Source of the DNA: Chitinophagaceae bacterium | Lineage (GTDB): Bacteria; Bacteroidota; Bacteroidia; Chitinophagales; REEL01 | Direction: 5' to 3' | Assembly (NCBI GenBank): GCA_007695095.1 | Contig: REEL01000118.1 | Span: forward strand, 1-64,000 | Length of the DNA: 64,000 nt | Part shown: one piece after another, positions 25,045 to 34,102 of the stretch | Layout of the letters: the number at the start of each line of letters is the position of its first letter | How positions within the stretch are numbered: position 1 is the first letter of the stretch | Translations under genes and position numbers: made by a program | The notes under the pieces: generated by a model | Database searches by the model: none | Seen by the model: the letters and a program-made list of their open reading frames with translations, nothing else | Told to the model about the DNA's origin: nothing

Positions 25045-26694
25045 TTAAGAGTTTGCTTTCTCTAAATCCTGAAGTTTATCATGAACAGACAGAGCCGAAT
25101 CGGTAAAGGGAACCAAAACCATATCAAACCCCCTTTCCTTCAAAGGCTCAACTTCTGCCCTCCGGTAAGCTGTTGCAATAAGCTTGCCTTTAAATCCTTT
25201 TTTCTGCGCACATTTTGCTAAGCAAGCAGAACTGTATTGGTCATTTATGCTGCTAATCATAAACTTTACCCCATCAGTTGGAATGCTTTCCAATATTTCA
25301 GGATCTTCAATGTCACCATATATCATAGTGCTACCTTTGTCATTTTTTTGTTTTGAGATTTCCGGGTCAAAATCTATCCCCAAAACTTTATATCCCTCAC
25401 TTTTCAAATGCTGTAAAATTTGACTGCCATATCTTCCCAGGCCAAACAAAATCACATCAAAGCTCTCTTTCTCTATGTCTTTTAGGTTATTCTCACGATA
25501 TGGTTTTTTCCTTTCAAAAATTTTCAATACGGGCGATATTTTTTCAAAAATTTGATGTGAATATAAAATCAGGTATGTAGAAATACCTATAGTAATTAAC
25601 CCAACCATAGTTATCAAACCGGTTATTTGCTCATCTATATGCCCCAAGCTCATGCCTAAGGCAGCAAATATTAAAGAGAATTCACTGATTTGAGCAACGG
25701 TCAATCCGGCCAAAAAAGATGTCCTACGCCTATAACCCATATAGCCCATTATAATCATTACAATCAGGGGATTACCAACTAAAACAAAAACCGAAAATAA
25801 GGTAGCCGGCAGAACCTGATCTCCCAATAGGGATAAATCCAAACCGGAGCCTAAATGTATAAAGAAGAATAAAAGTAAAAAATCTCTGATACTGACTAAG
25901 CGGTTGCTTAAGTTTTCTCTAAATGGTGTTGATGCTAAGGAAATCCCACCTAAAAATGCCCCTACTTCACTGCTAAAACCAATATAATCACTGAAAGCAG
26001 CTAAGCCAATAGCCCATGAAATAGCAAATAAAAGCAAAAGTTCAGTAGATTTTGCCAGTTTCATAACCAAATACGGCAAGACAAACTTCATCAATAAACC
26101 AATCCCGCCAAGTAGCCCCAAGCCTTTTAAAACGACTAAAACCACATCCCAGGCCACATGCCCTTCACCGGTTTTACCCATAGCTGAGAGCACTATCATT
26201 AATAATACAACCACTATGTCCTGAACAATGAGAAAACCAAGGGCAATTTGACCGTGCAGAGCATCAATTTCTTTTTTATCAGATAAAAGCTTTACAATGA
26301 TAATCGTGCTTGAAAAGGTTAATGCAATTGCTATATAGGTTGAAGCAATAACAGAATAGCCGAGTAACTGTCCAATAAAAAAACCGAAAAATGAGGTAAA
26401 AAACACCTGCCCCAAGCCTGTTAATAATGCAATTTTACCGGTAGACTTTATGAGTTTTAAATCCAGTTTTAAACCCACTACAAACAACAACACGGCAATA
26501 CCCATTTCCGCCAGTAAATTAATTTCCTCTTCTGATTTTATTAAATCTAAAACAGATGGACCTAATAAAATACCCAGCAAAATGAACATTACAATCAAAG
26601 GCTGCCTTAACATTTGACCAATGCCTCCGAGAACAGCAGCAAAGATTAAAATTATTGCAAATTCGAAAAAAGATGTTTCTAAAATTGCTTCCAT
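25045..26694 (-). CDS. CPA2-family monovalent cation:proton antiporter (KefB/KefC-like)
   Basis: This 549-residue inner-membrane protein has about twelve hydrophobic helices in the first 385 residues. They include the family pattern IALTFSSTIIIVKLLSD...QIALGFLIVQDIVVV with the ion-binding Asp. A cytoplasmic RCK/TrkA-N domain follows from about 410, starting VILFGLGRYGSQIL with a nucleotide-binding GxGxxG-like turn and an acidic strand end GIDFDPE. It probably exchanges potassium or sodium for protons. It converges with pbpC with only 14 nt between stop codons. Confidence 0.88.
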   Translation of the reverse strand: MEAILETSFFEFAIILIFAAVLGGIGQMLRQPLIVMFILLGILLGPSVLDLIKSEEEINLLAEMGIAVLLFVVGLKLDLKLIKSTGKIALLTGLGQVFFTSFFGFFIGQLLGYSVIASTYIAIALTFSSTIIIVKLLSDKKEIDALHGQIALGFLIVQDIVVVLLMIVLSAMGKTGEGHVAWDVVLVVLKGLGLLGGIGLLMKFVLPYLVMKLAKSTELLLLFAISWAIGLAAFSDYIGFSSEVGAFLGGISLASTPFRENLSNRLVSIRDFLLLFFFIHLGSGLDLSLLGDQVLPATLFSVFVLVGNPLIVMIIMGYMGYRRRTSFLAGLTVAQISEFSLIFAALGMSLGHIDEQITGLITMVGLITIGISTYLILYSHQIFEKISPVLKIFERKKPYRENNLKDIEKESFDVILFGLGRYGSQILQHLKSEGYKVLGIDFDPEISKQKNDKGSTMIYGDIEDPEILESIPTDGVKFMISSINDQYSSACLAKCAQKKGFKGKLIATAYRRAEVEPLKERGFDMVLVPFTDSALSVHDKLQDLEKANS

Positions 26695-26710
26695 ATATAA
26701 TTGGTTCCCA

Positions 26711-26718
26711 CAAAGATA
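26711..26718 (-). promoter_or_regulatory. Candidate -7 element (TATCTTTG) for the antiporter gene
   Basis: On the minus strand TATCTTTG matches TAnnTTTG and lies about 17 nt upstream of the antiporter ATG. No good -33 TTG was seen. Confidence 0.4.
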
Positions 26719-26761
26719 CTTTTTGTAACAGAATTAAACGAAAAGATGTTTACTATAATTT

Positions 26762-26790
26762 TTGTTTTATTACTAAAATATTTAGCTTTG
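26762..26790 (+). promoter_or_regulatory. Candidate promoter placing dinB transcription at its start codon
   Basis: TTG at 26762-26764 and TAGCTTTG at 26783-26790 have an 18-nt spacer. They match bacteroidete -33/-7 elements. Only 4 nt separate the -7 box from the dinB ATG at 26795, so the transcript would be leaderless or nearly so. Confidence 0.5.
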
Positions 26791-26794
26791 GTAT

Positions 26795-27949
26795 ATGGAA
26801 AGAACAATTGTTCATATTGATTTAGATGCTTTTTTTGTGTCTGTTGAGCGTTTAAAAGATCCGGGCTTAAACAATAAACCGGTTATAGTGGGTGGCGGAA
26901 AAAGGGGCGTTGTTGCTTCCTGTAGTTATGAAGCCCGCAAGTTTGGGGTTCACTCTGCCATGCCTGTTCAAAGAGCTGTCAGCTTATGCCCCGAGGCAAT
27001 TTTAGTGTCGGGGAATAGTTCTGATTACAGCTATTATTCAAATGTGATTACTGAAATTATAGATGAAAAAGCTCCATTGTATCAAAAATCTTCAATTGAT
27101 GAATTTTATCTGGACTTAACGGGCATGGACAAAGTTATTGGAGCCTATAAATGGGCGACGGAATTGAGAAAAGAAATTATTAAAAAAACAGGACTACCAA
27201 TTTCTTTTGGTATGTCAATTAATAAAATGGTGGCTAAAATCACCACCGGCTTTGCAAAGCCCAACGGTCAAAAACATGTTGAAAGAGCTGACGTACAGGA
27301 CTTTTTAGACCCATTAGTCGTTAAAAAAATCCCCGGCATAGGTGAAAAAACAACTTTTGCTTTAAATGCACTTGATATTTTTACAATAAAAGACTTGAGA
27401 AACACACCCGAATCACTTTTGGTGAACCATTTTGGTAATCAGGGTTATTTTTTACTGAAAAAAGCCAGAGGAGAAGATAATAGTCCGGTTATTCAACACA
27501 ATGAAAGAAAATCTATTTCAACGGAATCTACTTTTGAAGAAGACAGCAGAGATTTAAAAAAAATGGAGGTATATCTTACCGCTATGGTTTTGAAACTCTG
27601 TTATCGTTTACGAAAAAAGGGTCTTTATCCTGAAACCTTAACGGTTAAAGTGCGCTATGCTGATTTTTCAACATTTTCCAAGCAAACTAAAATTGACAGA
27701 CTGATTGATGAAAGGTCACTAACGCCTTTAGCAAAAAAGCTTTTTTATATGCTTTACGATAAAAAGTCATTAATCCGATTAATTGGAGTAAGACTAGGGG
27801 ATTTAAATAATAATGCGGTTCAATTGGGTCTTTTTGATGAGCAAAACAATACAACACAGTATGACAACTTAACAAAAAGCATGGATAAAATCCGTGAAAA
27901 GTATGGGGAAAGCACCATCACAAAAGCTTCTGCCTTTCACAAAAAGTAA
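26795..27949 (+). CDS. dinB: DNA polymerase IV (Y-family)
   Basis: This 384-residue translesion polymerase has the palm motif HIDLDAFFVSVE (metal-binding Asp residues at about 8 and 10) and SSIDEFYLDLTG near 103-114 with the catalytic Asp-Glu pair. An HhH segment VKKIPGIGEKTTFALNAL follows, then the little-finger domain. The end (VQLGLFDEQ) resembles a beta-clamp-binding motif (QLGLF). No LexA-type operator was recognised. The start is fixed by the need to keep HIDLDAFF close to the N-terminus. Confidence 0.95.
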   Translation: MERTIVHIDLDAFFVSVERLKDPGLNNKPVIVGGGKRGVVASCSYEARKFGVHSAMPVQRAVSLCPEAILVSGNSSDYSYYSNVITEIIDEKAPLYQKSSIDEFYLDLTGMDKVIGAYKWATELRKEIIKKTGLPISFGMSINKMVAKITTGFAKPNGQKHVERADVQDFLDPLVVKKIPGIGEKTTFALNALDIFTIKDLRNTPESLLVNHFGNQGYFLLKKARGEDNSPVIQHNERKSISTESTFEEDSRDLKKMEVYLTAMVLKLCYRLRKKGLYPETLTVKVRYADFSTFSKQTKIDRLIDERSLTPLAKKLFYMLYDKKSLIRLIGVRLGDLNNNAVQLGLFDEQNNTTQYDNLTKSMDKIREKYGESTITKASAFHKK

Positions 27950-28042
27950 AATTTGAAGTATTTCTCAACCCCTTATCTATAAAAATTGTTATTGTATATC
28001 GAAAACCGTAATTTAGCAGCATTTTAAACGAATTAAAGACTT

Positions 28043-29230
28043 ATGTACAAAAATCTTCAACAAAGGCTGCAGGAAGAAATTAGAGAAATAGAGGCTGCCG
28101 GACTATACAAAAAAGAAAGAGTTATTCACTCACCGCAAAGCGCTGAAATTAAACTACAGGACGGTAGTTCAGTGATAAATATGTGTGCTAATAATTATTT
28201 GGGTTTATCCTCTCACCCGGAGGTTATTAAGGCAGCTAAAGACACCCTGAATAGTCATGGTTTTGGAATGTCATCTGTTCGGTTCATTTGCGGAACGCAG
28301 GATATTCATAAACAGCTTGAAAAGAAAATCTCTGAGTTTCTCGGCACGGAAGACACTATACTTTATGCCGCTGCTTTTGATGCTAACGGAGGTGTTTTTG
28401 AACCCCTTTTTACGGCTGAAGATGCCATAATTTCCGATGAATTGAATCATGCCTCTATCATTGACGGTGTCCGCCTGTGTAAAGCACAGCGTTACAGATA
28501 CAAGAACAATGACATGAATGACCTGGAAGAGCAATTAAAAAAAGCTCAGAGCCAGCGAAACAGAATAATTGTTACCGACGGTGTTTTTAGTATGGACGGA
28601 ACGATTGCCGATCTGGAAGGCATAGTTGCTCTGGCAGAAAAATATGATGCTATTGTAATGATAGACGAATGTCATGCAACAGGCTTTTTAGGTAAAACCG
28701 GAAAGGGAACCCATGAGTTTCGGAATGTTATGGGCAAAATAGATATTATTACCAGCACTCTGGGAAAAGCACTTGGAGGTGCAAGCGGAGGCTTTACCAG
28801 TGGTAGAAAAGAAATCATTGATATCCTCAGACAGCGCTCCAGGCCTTATCTTTTTTCAAACACATTGGCACCAACTATTACCGGAGCCTCTTTAAAAGTA
28901 CTTGATTTGCTTAATGAAAGCACCGCTTTGAGAGACACCCTTGAATCTAATACCAAATACTTTAGAAGTGAGATTTCAAAAGCCGGATTTGATGTTAAGC
29001 CGGGCGAGCACCCCATTGTTCCAATCATGTTGTACGATGCCCCGCTTTCCCAAAAATTTGCCGATAAACTTTTAGAAGAAGGCGTTTATGCTATCGGGTT
29101 TTACTATCCGGTTGTTCCGAAAGAACAGGCAAGAATCAGAGTTCAGATTTCAGCAGCTCACACAAAAGAGCATTTAGATAAATCCATTCGTGCTTTTATT
29201 AAAGTAGGCAAAGATTTAAATGTAATTTAG
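28043..29230 (+). CDS. kbl: Glycine C-acetyltransferase (2-amino-3-ketobutyrate CoA ligase)
   Basis: This 395-residue PLP enzyme cleaves 2-amino-3-oxobutyrate with CoA to glycine and acetyl-CoA in threonine breakdown. It follows E. coli Kbl closely by eye: [75 protein letters not shown] and the Schiff-base lysine in [13 protein letters not shown]. This near-identity at Kbl-specific positions favours Kbl over other alpha-oxoamine synthases. No threonine dehydrogenase gene is adjacent. Confidence 0.94.
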   Translation: MYKNLQQRLQEEIREIEAAGLYKKERVIHSPQSAEIKLQDGSSVINMCANNYLGLSSHPEVIKAAKDTLNSHGFGMSSVRFICGTQDIHKQLEKKISEFLGTEDTILYAAAFDANGGVFEPLFTAEDAIISDELNHASIIDGVRLCKAQRYRYKNNDMNDLEEQLKKAQSQRNRIIVTDGVFSMDGTIADLEGIVALAEKYDAIVMIDECHATGFLGKTGKGTHEFRNVMGKIDIITSTLGKALGGASGGFTSGRKEIIDILRQRSRPYLFSNTLAPTITGASLKVLDLLNESTALRDTLESNTKYFRSEISKAGFDVKPGEHPIVPIMLYDAPLSQKFADKLLEEGVYAIGFYYPVVPKEQARIRVQISAAHTKEHLDKSIRAFIKVGKDLNVI

Positions 29231-29290
29231 AACTCAAAGAATTTAATACTGTTAATAGAAGTATATTCATAAAACCAAAAACTATAAATA

Positions 29291-30304
29291 ATGAAATTAA
29301 TCTCTTACCAAAATTCAGTGAACAAGCCACAGATAGCCATATTAGTAGATGATGATGTATATGATTTGGATCAACTAGACAATTCATTTCCTGCTACTAT
29401 GGCAGAGTTTCTTAACGGAGAAGAACCGTTAATGGAAAAAGCAAAAGAATATGATAAAAAAATTAAGTCCGGAGAAATTAAAAATATAACTCCCAGAAAT
29501 ATAAAAGAGTTAAAATTATTATCTCCGGTTCCTAACCCTACATCTTGCAGGGATGCTTATGCCTTTCGTCAGCATGTAGCTTCTGCCAGAAAAAACAGAG
29601 GCGTTGATATGATACCCGAATATGATCAGTATCCGGTATTTTACTTTACCAATCATAATGCAATTGAAGGTCCGGGAGAAATTGTTTGTATGGAAGATCA
29701 CTTTCACAAACTTGATTTTGAGCTTGAAGCAGCAATTGTAATAGGAAAAAGAGGGAGAAATGTAAGAGCTGAAGATGCAGACCAATACATTGCCGGGTTT
29801 ACCATTATGAATGATATGAGTGCCCGTTTATTGCAAATGGAGGAAATGAAACTAAACTTAGGCCCTGCAAAAGGAAAAGACTTTTCAACTGTCATAGGAC
29901 CCTGGTTAGTAACTCCTGACGAGCTGGAAGACTTTAAAACATCTCCTAAAAAAGGACATACAGGATTGGCCTTAAAGCTTGGCATGAAGTGTCGTGTAAA
30001 TGGAAAACAGGTTTCTGAAGGCAACCTGAAAGATATGGACTGGACTTTTGCAGAAATTATAGAAAGAGTCTCTTATGGTGTTGACATACTACCCGGAGAT
30101 GTTATAGGTTCAGGAACTGTTGGCACAGGCTGCTTTCTTGAATTAAACGGAACCGGCTTGCGTTTAGATAAAAACTTTAAACCTCAGTGGTTGGAAGATG
30201 GAGATGAGGTTGAACTTGAAATTGATGGTTTGGGAATTTTAAAAAATACCATCAAAAAAGATGCAGATGATTTCTCTATTTTAGCCAGAAAAAAGAACGT
30301 TTAA
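29291..30304 (+). CDS. Fumarylacetoacetate hydrolase family protein
   Basis: This 337-residue protein has the FAH fold. RDAYAFRQHV is near 84-93. The metal-binding acidic residues are expected in DHFHKLDFELEAAIVIGKRGRNV, followed by FTIMNDMSAR and GKDFSTVIGPWLVT. Members hydrolyse or decarboxylate beta-diketo or ring-cleavage products of aromatic catabolism. Ten nt downstream is a flavin reductase-type gene, a pairing that suggests aromatic amino acid or related catabolism. The exact substrate is not readable. Confidence 0.88.
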   Translation: MKLISYQNSVNKPQIAILVDDDVYDLDQLDNSFPATMAEFLNGEEPLMEKAKEYDKKIKSGEIKNITPRNIKELKLLSPVPNPTSCRDAYAFRQHVASARKNRGVDMIPEYDQYPVFYFTNHNAIEGPGEIVCMEDHFHKLDFELEAAIVIGKRGRNVRAEDADQYIAGFTIMNDMSARLLQMEEMKLNLGPAKGKDFSTVIGPWLVTPDELEDFKTSPKKGHTGLALKLGMKCRVNGKQVSEGNLKDMDWTFAEIIERVSYGVDILPGDVIGSGTVGTGCFLELNGTGLRLDKNFKPQWLEDGDEVELEIDGLGILKNTIKKDADDFSILARKKNV

Positions 30305-30314
30305 ACTTAAGAAA

Positions 30315-31214
30315 ATGATTAGCATTAATCCGGAAGAAGAATCCGTTGCAAAAGTACATGCATACATGCTTGGAGCTGTTGCACCAAGACCAATAGCATT
30401 TGTAAGTACCATTGACAAAAATGGTAAAATCAATTTGTCGCCTTACAGCTTTTTCAACGGATTCAGTGCTAATCCTCCCACATTAATCTTTTCTCCGGCC
30501 AGAAGAGTCCGTGACAATACAACCAAACATACGCTTGAAAACGTTTTGGAAGTGCCGGAGGCTTGTATAAATGTTGTTACTTATGACATGGTTCATCAAA
30601 CATCATTGGCGAGTACGGAGTATCCTAAGGGCACAAATGAGTTTGTGAAAGCCGGTTTCACCCCTTTGGAGTCAGAGCGTATTAAACCTCCCCGCGTTAA
30701 AGAATCTCCGGTACAGTTTGAATGCAAAGTAAAGGATGTGATTCACCTTGGAAAAGAAGGCGGAGCAGGCAACTTAGTAATTTGTGAAATCATAAAAATT
30801 CATTTGGCAGAATCAGTTTTAAATGAAAACCATCAGTTAGACCCTCAAAAAATAAATCTGGTAGGTAGAATGGGGGGAAATTTTTATACCAAAGCTTATG
30901 GCAGCTCTTTATTTGAGGTGCCGAAGCCCCTTAGCAAGTTAGGGGTTGGTATAGACATGCTTCCCGAGCAAATAAGAAATAGCCATATCTTATCCGGAAA
31001 TGACTTGGGCCAATTGGGAAATGTTGAAAAAATACCCACACCTCTTACTTCTGATGAAATACAAACAGATGATTACTTAAGAGATGCTTTTGAAAGACTG
31101 AAAAATGATCCGGAAACCCTAAGTTTTCACCTGCATAAATATGCGAAGGAGCTGATAAAAAATAATCAGATTGAAGCTGCCTGGAAAGTTCTTTTAATTG
31201 ATCCTTTTAAGTAA
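30315..31214 (+). CDS. Flavin reductase-like FMN-binding split-barrel protein
   Basis: This is a 299-residue protein. Residues about 1-205 form the FMN-binding split barrel with GAVAPRPIAFVSTIDKNGK, NLSPYSFFNGFSANPPTLIF and the NVVTYDMVHQTSLAS segment. An approximately 90-residue C-terminal extension, predicted helical, is unlike simple flavin reductases. It may reduce flavin for a monooxygenase or be an oxidoreductase itself. It lies 10 nt after the FAH-family gene and is probably co-transcribed with it. Confidence 0.85.
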   Translation: MISINPEEESVAKVHAYMLGAVAPRPIAFVSTIDKNGKINLSPYSFFNGFSANPPTLIFSPARRVRDNTTKHTLENVLEVPEACINVVTYDMVHQTSLASTEYPKGTNEFVKAGFTPLESERIKPPRVKESPVQFECKVKDVIHLGKEGGAGNLVICEIIKIHLAESVLNENHQLDPQKINLVGRMGGNFYTKAYGSSLFEVPKPLSKLGVGIDMLPEQIRNSHILSGNDLGQLGNVEKIPTPLTSDEIQTDDYLRDAFERLKNDPETLSFHLHKYAKELIKNNQIEAAWKVLLIDPFK

Positions 31215-31270
31215 GAAGTGTAAAGTGTTGATGACTTTCCCTAGTCCAAAATCTATTTAAAAACAGCAAA

Positions 31271-32155
31271 CTAATGTTTTTTGGTTTGCTTTACAACACC
31301 TCCGCCAACTTCTTTGATATTTTCTACATAGAAAAAGGCTTTAGGATCTTTTGCTAAAATTGCTTGCTTAATCCGGTGAATCTCAAGCCTGGTGACTACC
31401 GTTACAATAATATCGCAATCGTGCTTGGTGTCAAAGGAGTTATACAGATATCCCCGCTCACCTTTATAGACGGTAATGGCCTTTTTAAAATCTTTTACAA
31501 TGATTGACTTAATGGCATCATGTTCTTTTGAAATAATTGTGAGTGCCGTATAAGACTCAAAGCCATCCACGACATAGTCAGCAGTTTTTGTGGCAGTAAA
31601 GTAAGTAAGAATCGAATACATGGCGGGTTCTATGCCAAAATAGAATGCTGCTGTAAGAAAGATGATGGAATTTACCAGCATGATGACTTCAGTGGTTTGA
31701 AAGCCGGATTTCTTATTAGTGTATTCAGCAATCACTTCCAAACCGTCAATCACTCCACCGATTTTAATAATAAAACCAATACCCAAACCAATCAAAAAGC
31801 CACCGAAAATGGAGATGAGGATTTTTTCATTGGTCACTGTGGGTACTTCTACCACTTCCAACAAAATACACAGCAGGGTAATGGCAATCAACCCTTGTAC
31901 GGCAAAGGTTTTCCCCATTTTTTTATAGCCCATGAACAGAAAAGGAAGGTTCAGCACAAACAGAACAATTCCGATATTAATTCCAAAAATTTTATAGACT
32001 AAAATCGAAATCCCGGTCACGCCTCCATCCAAAAAATTATTGGGAATCATAAATCCTTTCAGGGCAACGAGTGCACACAAAACCCCAAGCACAGTAAATG
32101 CAATGGATTTAAAAGAAAAAATATCGTTCCAGTTTACCTTTTCTGATACTGTCAT
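31271..32155 (-). CDS. YitT-family membrane protein (DUF161 + DUF2179)
   Basis: From ATG 32155 this gives 294 residues (an ATG at 32260 adds 35 residues with no family resemblance). Five or six membrane helices fill residues about 14-200, with the VALKGFMIPNNFLDGGVTGIS opening typical of YitT proteins. The cytoplasmic C-terminal DUF2179 domain begins near YTALTIISKEHDAIKSIIV and ends ...FFYVENIKEVGGG. The function is unknown. Such proteins are common in Bacteroidota and Firmicutes. Confidence 0.88.
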   Translation of the reverse strand: MTVSEKVNWNDIFSFKSIAFTVLGVLCALVALKGFMIPNNFLDGGVTGISILVYKIFGINIGIVLFVLNLPFLFMGYKKMGKTFAVQGLIAITLLCILLEVVEVPTVTNEKILISIFGGFLIGLGIGFIIKIGGVIDGLEVIAEYTNKKSGFQTTEVIMLVNSIIFLTAAFYFGIEPAMYSILTYFTATKTADYVVDGFESYTALTIISKEHDAIKSIIVKDFKKAITVYKGERGYLYNSFDTKHDCDIIVTVVTRLEIHRIKQAILAKDPKAFFYVENIKEVGGGVVKQTKKH

Positions 32156-32244
32156 TTTATTCTCAGATTTAATGTTTTGCCTGTTGCATTTTGCACAGGA
32201 AAAAATAGCTTTAAAATAAAAATAATCTAAACTGCCGAAGCCCT

Positions 32245-32835
32245 TTATAGTGAATTCCATCCATGTTTCAGGATGATCTCATTTATATATTTTTGTTTAA
32301 CCGGTTCTCTGTGTTTTTTAGCAAAAGCTGTAAAGTAGCTATGCGATTGCAGGAATTTAACCTGTAAGCGATCCCAATCTTCCCTGTTTTTTACAATTTG
32401 AAAATGCATAAACTCTCTGTATAGCTTTTCCCCTATTTTATAAAACTTATCTGTGCCGAGGTAATCCAGATCGGCATCACAAAGTATTTCTTCGAGTGTG
32501 TTTTGAGGTTTTTGCGGTATGGCTGTAGCTTTTATCAGTTTACAGACAATGTCAATATCACGATTTGAATATCCCCAATCCGGCAGGATTTTTCTTGTAT
32601 ATGCCATTCCTTTTTCTTCGTGATTTTCAAAGCCCCACAAAAAGCCTGTATCATGCAATAAAGCGGCAGTTCTGAGCAGAAAAGCATCTTTTTCTGCAAT
32701 TTTCATTCTTCTGATATAGGCATTACATGTGTTTAATACATCTATCGTATGTTGCACATCATGGTAGCTGATATATTCAGGTAATTCTTTTTCTAACTTA
32801 GAAGTAATAAAAGACTTTAGCTTGCCAATATTCAA
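32245..32835 (-). CDS. HD-domain metal-dependent phosphohydrolase
   Basis: This is a 196-residue protein. The metal ligands of the HD superfamily appear in order: YHDVQHTIDV near 23-32, LLHDTGFLW near 59-67 (the HD pair), a His-Glu pair at NHEEKG, and the distal Asp in CDADLDYLG. Members hydrolyse phosphomonoesters or (cyclic) nucleotides. The substrate is not known. The long form of the YitT gene would overlap its end, another reason to start YitT at 32155. Confidence 0.82.
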   Translation of the reverse strand: MNIGKLKSFITSKLEKELPEYISYHDVQHTIDVLNTCNAYIRRMKIAEKDAFLLRTAALLHDTGFLWGFENHEEKGMAYTRKILPDWGYSNRDIDIVCKLIKATAIPQKPQNTLEEILCDADLDYLGTDKFYKIGEKLYREFMHFQIVKNREDWDRLQVKFLQSHSYFTAFAKKHREPVKQKYINEIILKHGWNSL

Positions 32836-32970
32836 GGAGATAATGGTTTTAAATTAAACTGAAAATCATCACAATAGTACTAAAAACGCCCTAAGGTACA
32901 AAAATAAATATAAATTATATGTAGTGTGAAGTGAGGAGTTGTTGGGTGTGAGACAGGAAGTAGTATTTAA

Positions 32971-32998
32971 CCGCAAGGTGTGCAAAGAATTCGCTAAG
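32971..32998 (+). repeat. 28-bp dispersed repeat, copy 1 (CCGCAAGG... type)
   Basis: This matches 24 of 28 positions with 33969-33996. The shared core is CCGCAAGGTG. The two copies, in the same orientation, lie on either side of the PIN toxin-antitoxin pair. Confidence 0.75.
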
Positions 32999-33060
32999 GC
33001 TGCTATGTGTAGGGGTATGTATTAAAAGCGTGCTTAGGTGTTATTACGAATAACATGTAT

Positions 33061-33441
33061 TCACTTTTTTAAAGGGTCAAGAAGATTTAAACCAGATATA
33101 CCTTTAAAGTCGGATGCATTGTGTGTAATCAAAGTCATATTTGCTTCTAATGCTGTTGCTGCTATTATTGCATCGGGTAGCTTTATGTTATTTTCAGATC
33201 TTAATTTAACAACTCTAGTAACGATACTTTTATCTAATTCAATTAAATGAGCTATAGTGCAAAAGTTTTCAATAAATTCTTTTTCAGATTTATATTTAAA
33301 TCTGTACCCCATAACTTCCATATAAGTAATGACAGAAATGCAAGGAACATCTTCAATCTTAGTAAAAGCCCTTGCATCCAAAAGCTTTTTGGATAAATAG
33401 ATAATAATATTACTGTCAAACAACAATTTAGTTCCACTCAT
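33061..33441 (-). CDS. PIN-domain ribonuclease toxin, VapC-like
   Basis: This 126-residue protein begins with the PIN motif LFDSNIIIYLSKK (catalytic Asp near 9). Further acidic residues are in VITYMEVMGYRF (Glu) and KLPDAIIAATALE (Asp), and a final LITHNASDF carries the last Asp. All four acidic positions of an active PIN nuclease seem present. VapC toxins cut RNA, often tRNA. The start overlaps the end of the antitoxin gene by 14 nt, the standard arrangement of a type II toxin-antitoxin operon. Confidence 0.88.
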   Translation of the reverse strand: MSGTKLLFDSNIIIYLSKKLLDARAFTKIEDVPCISVITYMEVMGYRFKYKSEKEFIENFCTIAHLIELDKSIVTRVVKLRSENNIKLPDAIIAATALEANMTLITHNASDFKGISGLNLLDPLKK

Positions 33442-33655
33442 TTCTTATATCCCTTTGCCACTGAGAAGGATCTTCAATGTCATTGAATAATTCATTTTCC
33501 TTTACGCTGTCAAGCAAGTCATAAAGAGCTTGCATTGATTTATGCTGCTCCTTTTCTTTATCAATGGACTGTATTTTTATGCCAAGCCTTTTGAGCAACT
33601 GAATAATCAATTGATAGTCTTTCGGATTTTCTATATTAATTGAAATTGACTTCAT
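33428..33655 (-). CDS. Antitoxin partner of the PIN toxin
   Basis: From ATG 33655 this is a 75-residue protein (an ATG at 33685 adds ten residues). It starts MKSISINIENPKDYQLIIQLL and has a charged, Glu-rich C-terminal part (VKENELFNDIEDPSQWQRDI) that would wrap around the toxin. I see no clear DNA-binding motif, but the pattern is common among bacteroidete antitoxins placed before PIN toxins. The function is inferred from position and the overlapping toxin gene. Confidence 0.75.
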   Translation of the reverse strand: MKSISINIENPKDYQLIIQLLKRLGIKIQSIDKEKEQHKSMQALYDLLDSVKENELFNDIEDPSQWQRDIRNEWN

Positions 33656-33685
33656 GATGCTATGTTTAGTAAAAAAATAATGCAA

Positions 33686-34102
33686 TAATTACAACGCTTC
33701 AGTTATAAAACTAATTTCAAAAAATGAAGATGGTTTAATAAAAAACTTCATTTACACTGCTTCACTGTAATACATTACACAAGACAAATCTAACAAATTT
33801 TTTAATCTATTTTCTAAGATACCTTTTTACTGACAATTATGTTGAGACATAAGCAGCAAACTAAACATCACTATGCTTTGTACGTGAGGGTGCTCCGACA
33901 GTGATTGGTATTGAAGTGTCAAAATGAACAAGACAAAAACTTTTTCCTTTCATTCAAAAGGAAACATTCCGCAAGGTGCGCGAAGAATATGCTAAGCGTA
34001 GATACCCGCCGTGGTTGTGTGTTATCACCAACCACCTAAATTACATACAGGTTTTGTAAAACTCGTAAACGAAAAAATAGCAAATGCTGATCTTTTCAAC
34101 TT
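33686..34102. other. Gene-free stretch with repeat remnants
   Basis: No convincing gene is seen in these 417 nt. They hold the second copy of the CCGCAAGG repeat, an imperfect hairpin at 34011-34035 (GTGGTTG paired with CAACCAC), and a CGTGAGGG motif near 33893 resembling the direct repeats around the hydrolase gene at 36.8-37.4 kb. Confidence 0.6.
33969..33996 (+). repeat. 28-bp dispersed repeat, copy 2 (CCGCAAGG... type)
   Basis: It matches 24 of 28 positions with 32971-32998 in the same orientation. Together they bracket the PIN toxin-antitoxin pair at a distance of about 1 kb. Confidence 0.75.

Noticed and set aside
28043-29230. Kbl gene as a capnine (sulfonolipid) synthase
   Set aside because: This idea came from the comA-like gene in the window, but the protein follows Kbl at specific segments ([31 protein letters not shown]) rather than the more distant acyltransferases, and the two genes are 24 kb apart.
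34011-34035. GTGGTTG/CAACCAC inverted repeat as a terminator
   Set aside because: The stem is imperfect, lacks a T-run and faces no gene end. It is more likely part of a worn dispersed repeat.
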